Source: Actinomycetota bacterium (GTDB lineage Bacteria > Actinomycetota > Thermoleophilia > Solirubrobacterales > Solirubrobacteraceae). Taken from it: a stretch of DNA of 10,711 nt. Under the pieces are notes generated by a model. It was not told the DNA's origin and ran no database searches. It saw nothing but the letters and a program-made list of their open reading frames with translations. The DNA lies in assembly GCA_009699615.1 (NCBI GenBank), contig WLNV01000037.1, forward strand, positions 1-10,711, read 5' to 3'. Each line of letters opens with the position of its first letter. Within the stretch, counting starts at the first letter, position 1. Positions 6,267 through 10,711 of the stretch are shown piece after piece. The translations under genes and the position numbers were made by a program.

Positions 6267-7967
6267 TCAGCGAGGATCTTCTACGAGCGTCACTGCGCCC
6301 TCGGATGCACTGCCGACCTGATCGGCGTATTTCGCGAGCACACCGGTGCGATCGGGATTGGCCGGTGGGATATACGCGGCGACGCGTTCGTCGATCTCGG
6401 CGACTGTGAGATCGACATCGAGCGTCCGCGTGTCGACGTTGATCGTGATCTTGTCGCCGTCGCGCACAGCCGCAATTGGCCCGCCGCGGAAGGCTTCCGG
6501 CGCCACGTGACCGGCCATGAAGCCGTAGGTTGCGCCGGAGAAACGCCCGTCGGTGAGCAGTGCAACGTGCTCACCTAGGCCAGCGCCATTGATTGCCGCC
6601 GTGACGGCGAGCATCTCGCGCATCCCGGGGCCGCCAGCCGGGCCTTCGTTGCGAATAATCACGACGTCACCCTTCTGGATCGTCCCGCCCGTGACGGCTT
6701 CCATTGCCAGCTCTTCGCTCTCGAAGACCCTCGCTGGGCCCTCGTGGTGGCGACGTTCGTGACCTACCAACTTCACAACGCACCCTTCCGGCGCTATGTT
6801 GCCGCGCAGAATCGCGAGACCTCCGGAGGACTTGACCGGATTGTCGAGCGGACGCACGACCTGCTGGCCTTCGGTCTCCGTTGCCCTAGCGGCCTCCTCT
6901 CCGATCGACAGACCGGTGACGGTCGGAGCATCCTCGTGGAGGAGACCGGCCTCCAACAGGCGGTTCGCGACGAGCGGCACACCGCCGGCTGCGTAGAGGT
7001 CGACGGCAACGTACTTGCCGCCAGGCTTGAGATCGCAGAGCAGCGGCGTCGCCTCGCTGATGCGATCGAAGTCGTCGATGTCCAGCTCGACTTTGGCCTC
7101 GCGCGCTAGCGCCAGAAGGTGAAGGACCGCGTTGGTCGAGCCGCCGCTGGCAGCGACGCCTGCGATCGCGTTCTCGATCGATCTCCGAGTGATTATCTCG
7201 CTCGGCAGCACGCCGCGGCGCAGCACGTCCATGACGAGCTCGCCGATAGAGAAGGCGACATCGGCCTTGGTCGCGTCCTGGGCCGGAACCATCGCCGAAC
7301 CCATCGGGGAGATTCCCATGATCTCGTAGGCCATCGCCATTGTGTTGGCGGTGAACTGGCCGCCGCAGGCACCGGCCCCCGGGCTCGCTACGCCCTCAAG
7401 CTCGTAAAGATCTTCATCGCTCATCTTGCCGGCTGAGTGTGCGCCAACGGCTTCGAAGACGTCTTGAATCGTTACGTCCTGGCCCTTGAAGCGGCCCGGC
7501 GGGATCGAGCCGCCGTAGAGCATCACCGACGGCACGTTGAGCCGCGCGATCGCCATCACGGTTCCGGGAATCGTCTTGTCGCAACCGGAGAGAGCGACGA
7601 CTCCGTCGAAGAGATGCCCCCGGCCGACGAGCTCAATCGAATCGGCGATGATCTCGCGCGAAACGAGCGAGGTCTTCATCCCTGGGGTGCCCATCGTGAT
7701 CCCATCGGAGATCGCGATCGTGTTGAGCTCCATCGGAGTTCCGCCCGCAGCGCGAATCCCTTCCTTAACCTTCGCAGCGAGGGCCCTGAGGTGGAAGTTG
7801 CACGGCATCGTTTCGATCCAAGTGGAGGCAACACCGATGATCGGCTTGGCAAGGGCCTCATCGTCGTAGCCGATCCCTTTGAGGTAGGCGCGTGCGGCGG
7901 CACGCTCAGGACCCTCGGTCAACGCTGCGCTGCGGTGCTTCATGTTGAAGGTGGCGGTGTCGGTCAT
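6267..7967 (-). CDS. ilvD: Dihydroxy-acid dehydratase
   Basis: This enzyme dehydrates 2,3-dihydroxy-isovalerate and 2,3-dihydroxy-3-methylvalerate to the 2-keto acids, the third common step of valine, leucine and isoleucine synthesis. From ATG 7967 it has 566 residues, normal for the family. Three Cys that would hold the Fe-S cluster are present: Cys56 (ETMPCNFHL), Cys129 (LSGCDKTIPG) and Cys201 (GAGACGGQFTANTM). This is the three-Cys pattern of [2Fe-2S] IlvD/Edd enzymes. Catalytic Ser477 is in TDGRFSGATYGF. The frame extends to GTG 8000, but the shorter start was chosen because MTDTATFNMKHRSAALTEG matches the usual N-terminus and GGAG lies 10 bases upstream (7978-7981). The nucleotidase follows in the same operon. 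Other ilv genes are absent from the window, and no T-box or attenuator peptide is evident. Confidence 0.96.
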   Translation of the reverse strand: MTDTATFNMKHRSAALTEGPERAAARAYLKGIGYDDEALAKPIIGVASTWIETMPCNFHLRALAAKVKEGIRAAGGTPMELNTIAISDGITMGTPGMKTSLVSREIIADSIELVGRGHLFDGVVALSGCDKTIPGTVMAIARLNVPSVMLYGGSIPPGRFKGQDVTIQDVFEAVGAHSAGKMSDEDLYELEGVASPGAGACGGQFTANTMAMAYEIMGISPMGSAMVPAQDATKADVAFSIGELVMDVLRRGVLPSEIITRRSIENAIAGVAASGGSTNAVLHLLALAREAKVELDIDDFDRISEATPLLCDLKPGGKYVAVDLYAAGGVPLVANRLLEAGLLHEDAPTVTGLSIGEEAARATETEGQQVVRPLDNPVKSSGGLAILRGNIAPEGCVVKLVGHERRHHEGPARVFESEELAMEAVTGGTIQKGDVVIIRNEGPAGGPGMREMLAVTAAINGAGLGEHVALLTDGRFSGATYGFMAGHVAPEAFRGGPIAAVRDGDKITINVDTRTLDVDLTVAEIDERVAAYIPPANPDRTGVLAKYADQVGSASEGAVTLVEDPR

Positions 7968-8017
7968 CTCAGCGGGGCTCCATTGGCTCGGTCGGCGCAC
8001 GATGCGCGCGTCCTGCG

Positions 8018-8023
8018 ATTATG
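8018..8023 (-). promoter_or_regulatory. Candidate -10 element of the ilvD promoter
   Basis: CATAAT on the minus strand differs from TATAAT by one base and stands in otherwise GC-rich sequence between dprA and ilvD. It predicts a leader of about 44 bases. No clear -35 box is present at 16-18 bases upstream, which is common in actinobacteria. Confidence 0.4.
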
Positions 8024-8047
8024 CCACCCGCCCGACCGCAGGGCAGA

Positions 8048-8082
8048 GTGCCACGCCGATGCCGACGACGAACGGCTGGCAC
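8048..8082 (-). terminator. Hairpin after dprA, candidate terminator
   Basis: On the minus strand GTGCCA plus GCCG pairs with CGGC plus TGGCAC (one bulged base, 14-base loop), giving a 10-bp stem that starts 10 bases after the dprA stop. There is no U tract. Its position between dprA and the proposed ilvD -10 fits an end to the comM-dprA transcript. Confidence 0.35.
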
Positions 8083-8092
8083 CGGAGCCAAC

Positions 8093-9193
8093 TCATAGCC
8101 GGACGTAAGTTCCGTCGTCGCGTCGCCGGAGCACACCAAGCAGCTCTAGCTCGGTAAGCGGCGCGAGCACATCGGCAGCCGCGCCACAGCTCTCGCCGAT
8201 GCTCGCGGCGGTCGAGAACCCTGATTCGACGGCACGGATTACGGCCTGATGGTCCGCGCTGAGGCCGGCTGGCAGCGGAAGCGGACGCGCGCGGTCGGCC
8301 CCGACTACGCCAGCGCCGTAGAGATCATCGAGGATGTCACGCGCGTCACGGACAAGGTGCGCACCGTCCCTCAGCAGCGAGTTTGCGCCACTGCTGTGCC
8401 AGGAACCAGGATGACCGGGAACCGCGCCGACAGATCGCCCGAGATCGGCGGCTATCTCGGCGGTGATCAGCGATCCGGAGCGCTCTGCTGCCTCGACGAC
8501 GACGGTCATCTGTGCAAGCGCAGCGATGATCCGGTTTCGCGCCGGGAACGCCCAGCGGTAAGGGACTGTGCCTGGCGGAAGTTCAGACACCACCGCCGCG
8601 CGCTGCGCCAGCTCCGAGTGGAGTTGCTTCCGTCTCGCGGGGTAGGCCCGTTCGGGGCCGCAGGCGAGGACTGCAATCGTCTGCGCGCCAGCAGCGAGTG
8701 CGCCTTCATGAGCGGCGCTGTCGATCCCGAGGGCCATTCCGCTGATCACAGCGACGTCGCATAGTGAGAGTGTGCGGCCGAGCTCACGGGCCAGCTCTAG
8801 ACCGTCGACCGAAGCACGGCGCGCGCCCACGAGCGCGACCGATGCCGAGGCATCAAGCAGTTCGACGAAGCGACTCAGCTCTCCGTAGACGTGCAGCACC
8901 GCAGGCGGGTCTGAGAGTTGTTCAAGCCCGGCTGGAAACTTGGGGTCGTGGCGACAGATCGCCGTCGTCGATGCTGCTCGCCAACGCTCACGTTCGGCGG
9001 CGCAGTCGAGCCGCGACCATTGGGCAGCAACAGTTACCCGATCACGGCCAGCGAGAGCGGCGATCAGCTTGCGGTCACTGAGAGCCAGAACGCCACGGAT
9101 CGCCGGTCGATTGCCTCGGATACGGTCAAGGTTTGCGGAGAGACGACCGACCAGCCAGCTGCGCCGCGTGCAGTGATCGCAGGCGCGGATCAT
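8093..9193 (-). CDS. dprA: DNA-processing protein DprA (Smf)
   Basis: DprA binds incoming single-stranded DNA and loads RecA during transformation; in non-competent species its role is unclear. The 366-residue protein has the Rossmann-like core at about residues 80-290. Its motifs are ALVGARRAS, ISGMALGIDSAAHEGAL, PARNRIIAALA and ERSGSLITAEIAADLGR. A C-terminal winged-helix-like domain covers about 308-366. The N-terminus is unusual: Cys5-x2-Cys8 in RACDHCTRRSWLVGRL, with further Cys at 64 and 80. This could be a small zinc site and resembles what I recall of Thermoleophilia DprA. The start ATG overlaps the comM stop (ATGA), so the two are translated together. Confidence 0.95.
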   Translation of the reverse strand: MIRACDHCTRRSWLVGRLSANLDRIRGNRPAIRGVLALSDRKLIAALAGRDRVTVAAQWSRLDCAAERERWRAASTTAICRHDPKFPAGLEQLSDPPAVLHVYGELSRFVELLDASASVALVGARRASVDGLELARELGRTLSLCDVAVISGMALGIDSAAHEGALAAGAQTIAVLACGPERAYPARRKQLHSELAQRAAVVSELPPGTVPYRWAFPARNRIIAALAQMTVVVEAAERSGSLITAEIAADLGRSVGAVPGHPGSWHSSGANSLLRDGAHLVRDARDILDDLYGAGVVGADRARPLPLPAGLSADHQAVIRAVESGFSTAASIGESCGAAADVLAPLTELELLGVLRRRDDGTYVRL

Positions 9194-10692
9194 CGGGGGC
9201 CAAGCCGGTCGCTTTCATGGCGGTAGGCGAGAGCTTTAGCGAGCGCGTCTATCCCTATCTGCTGTTCGCCCGCGAGATCGGCGATCGTGCGCGCCACGCG
9301 TAGCGAGCGGTCGCGCCCGCGGGCGCTCAGCCCACCTCCGTCGTAGGCGTGCGCCAACGCTCGCCTAGCGTCCTTGCCGCAATTGACCGCACCGAGCAGA
9401 TCCCGCGCGACGAGATGTGCGTTGGCGCAGCCGCTGCGAGCAAGTTGCACAGAGCGCGCGGCCGCGACTCGTTCAGCGACCGCCTCACTGCTGGTCAATG
9501 ACTCCGCCTCCAGCGCCGACGACGACGGTCTCTCTACCGCGACTACGAGGTCGATTCGGTCGAGCAGAGGGCCCGAGAGGCGCTGACGGTGCCTAAGCAA
9601 CTCTGGTTCGCTGCAGCGACAGTCCTTCCCGCCGCGACCGCAAAGGCATGGATTGGTCGCCGCGACCAGCGCGAACCGCGTTGGGAAGCGGACGATCTTC
9701 TGACCGCGCACGATCGTGACCTCGCCGTCCTCCAGCGGCTGCCTCAGTGCCTCAAGTGCGCGGCGGTCGAACTCGGAAAGCTCGTCGAGGAAGAGCACTC
9801 CGCGGTGCGCGAGCGTCGACTCCCCCGGCAGCGGCACGGCGCCACCACCGACCAGGCCGGCAGCCGAGATCGTGTGGTGGGGAGCGCGGAACGGTCGCTC
9901 GATGGCAAGGAGGCCGTCGCCCCCAATCCCAGCGATGCTCTGGATGCGAGTGACCTCGAGCGCCTCGGGCCGACTTAGCGGCGGGAGTATCCCCGGCAGC
10001 CGACGGGCCAACATCGTCTTGCCGGTCCCGGGCGGACCATTCAAGAGCAGATTGTGCCCTCCGGCAGCGGCGATCGTAAGAGCATCGATCGCTCCGCGTT
10101 GGCCGCGGACATCGGCAAGATTTGGGACCGCCGTCTGCCGCGGCTCGCTCTCGGCGACCGGCTTGGGGTCGAGCTCAACGGATGAGCCACCCAATACCGC
10201 TCCGAGGTCACTGAGCATCGCCAGCGCGCCAACGCGCAGTGAACCGACCAGGCGGGCCTCGGCGGCAGAGTCGGTCGGCACGACCAGCAGATCCAGCCCG
10301 GCGCGCTGCGCGCCCTCGGCTACGGCTAAGGCTCCACGGCAGGCACGGAGCTCTCCACCGAGTGAGAGCTCGCCAAAGAGCGCCGTATTGGCCAAAGACT
10401 CGGCCGATATCTGGCCGCTCGCGGCGAGGATCGCGGCAGCGATTGCCAAGTCAAAGCCGGGGCCGGCTTTGCGCAAGTGGGCCGGCGCCAGGTTGACGGT
10501 CAGCCGCCGCATCGGAAACTCGAAGCCGCAGTTGACGAGCGCAGCACGGACGCGCTCGCGTGCCTCGGCGACGGCTCGGTCGGCGAGACCCACGATCGTG
10601 AAACTCGGCAGCCCCCTGCGTAGATCAGCTTCAACTGTCACCGGCACCGGTTGCAGCCCGTCGATCGCGAATGTGAGAACCTCGGTAACCAT
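9190..10692 (-). CDS. comM: ComM/YifB AAA+ helicase (Mg-chelatase-like)
   Basis: ComM is a hexameric helicase that helps branch migration when DNA is integrated during natural transformation. The 500-residue protein is full length. The N-terminal LonC-like domain at about residues 1-165 contains GLPSFTIVGLADRAVAEARERVRAA and KAGPGFDLAIA. The AAA+ core starts near 190: Walker A GPPGTGKT (219-226), Walker B GVLFLDEL (298-305), and a Cys cluster CLCGRGGKDCRC (349-360) that probably holds zinc. The Arg-finger segment GPLLDRIDL is near 374-382. The C-terminal Mg_chelatase_C region includes GLSARGRDRSLRVARTIADL. ATG 10692 gives the expected start (MVTEVLTFAI). No clear ribosome binding site is seen in the 19 bases available upstream. 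By gene order, yraN may lie just beyond the window edge. Confidence 0.97.
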   Translation of the reverse strand: MVTEVLTFAIDGLQPVPVTVEADLRRGLPSFTIVGLADRAVAEARERVRAALVNCGFEFPMRRLTVNLAPAHLRKAGPGFDLAIAAAILAASGQISAESLANTALFGELSLGGELRACRGALAVAEGAQRAGLDLLVVPTDSAAEARLVGSLRVGALAMLSDLGAVLGGSSVELDPKPVAESEPRQTAVPNLADVRGQRGAIDALTIAAAGGHNLLLNGPPGTGKTMLARRLPGILPPLSRPEALEVTRIQSIAGIGGDGLLAIERPFRAPHHTISAAGLVGGGAVPLPGESTLAHRGVLFLDELSEFDRRALEALRQPLEDGEVTIVRGQKIVRFPTRFALVAATNPCLCGRGGKDCRCSEPELLRHRQRLSGPLLDRIDLVVAVERPSSSALEAESLTSSEAVAERVAAARSVQLARSGCANAHLVARDLLGAVNCGKDARRALAHAYDGGGLSARGRDRSLRVARTIADLAGEQQIGIDALAKALAYRHESDRLGPR

Positions 10693-10711
10693 TGGCGCCG
10701 ACGCTACGGGG

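Noticed and set aside
7437..8108. 223-residue plus-strand ORF opposite ilvD
   Set aside because: It is rich in Arg, His and Asp, as expected from the reverse strand of a GC-rich gene. ilvD on the other strand is certain.

Overview
The window (roughly 60-65% GC by eye) looks like chromosomal housekeeping DNA from a high-GC actinobacterium. Three things suggest this: the minus-strand order comM-dprA-(other genes)-xerC, which matches an actinobacterial neighbourhood (Mycobacterium tuberculosis has comM-dprA-viuB-xerC); the codon use; and frequent GTG starts. The Cys-x-x-Cys N-terminus of DprA and the zinc-ribbon hypothetical protein remind me of Thermoleophilia/Solirubrobacterales proteins. That placement is recollection plus inference, not a search result. 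I see no insertion sequence, phage gene, CRISPR array, tRNA or rRNA.

Layout. Plus strand, left side: a 5'-truncated bioY (biotin ECF-transporter S component, 1-624), followed by an amidase-signature hydrolase (about 707-2098). These two converge, with a 20-bp gap, on a minus-strand block of rnhA (2119-2523), a zinc-ribbon hypothetical gene (2523-3287, overlapping rnhA by one base) and xerC (3335-4270). The interval 4271-4552 holds a structured leader-like stretch, a 14-bp perfect palindrome and a possible 54-residue plus-strand ORF (4392-4556). Further right, all on the minus strand, lie an L,D-transpeptidase (4553-5590), a HAD-family 5'-nucleotidase-like gene (5694-6257), ilvD (6267-7967), dprA (8093-9193) and comM/yifB (9190-10692).

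How the genes relate. comM and dprA overlap by ATGA and are surely co-translated; both act in DNA uptake and recombination. XerC (chromosome dimer resolution) and RNase HI (RNA:DNA hybrid removal) continue the DNA-maintenance theme. The ilvD-nucleotidase pair (9-bp gap) and the L,D-transpeptidase sit between dprA and xerC as metabolic and cell-wall insertions. bioY and the amidase may be co-transcribed.

The most interesting items are modest: the zinc-ribbon protein translationally linked to RNase HI, the structured region and small ORF between xerC and the transpeptidase gene, hairpins placed on or beside stop codons, and the uncertain amidase start. I did not find a convincing new multi-gene system.
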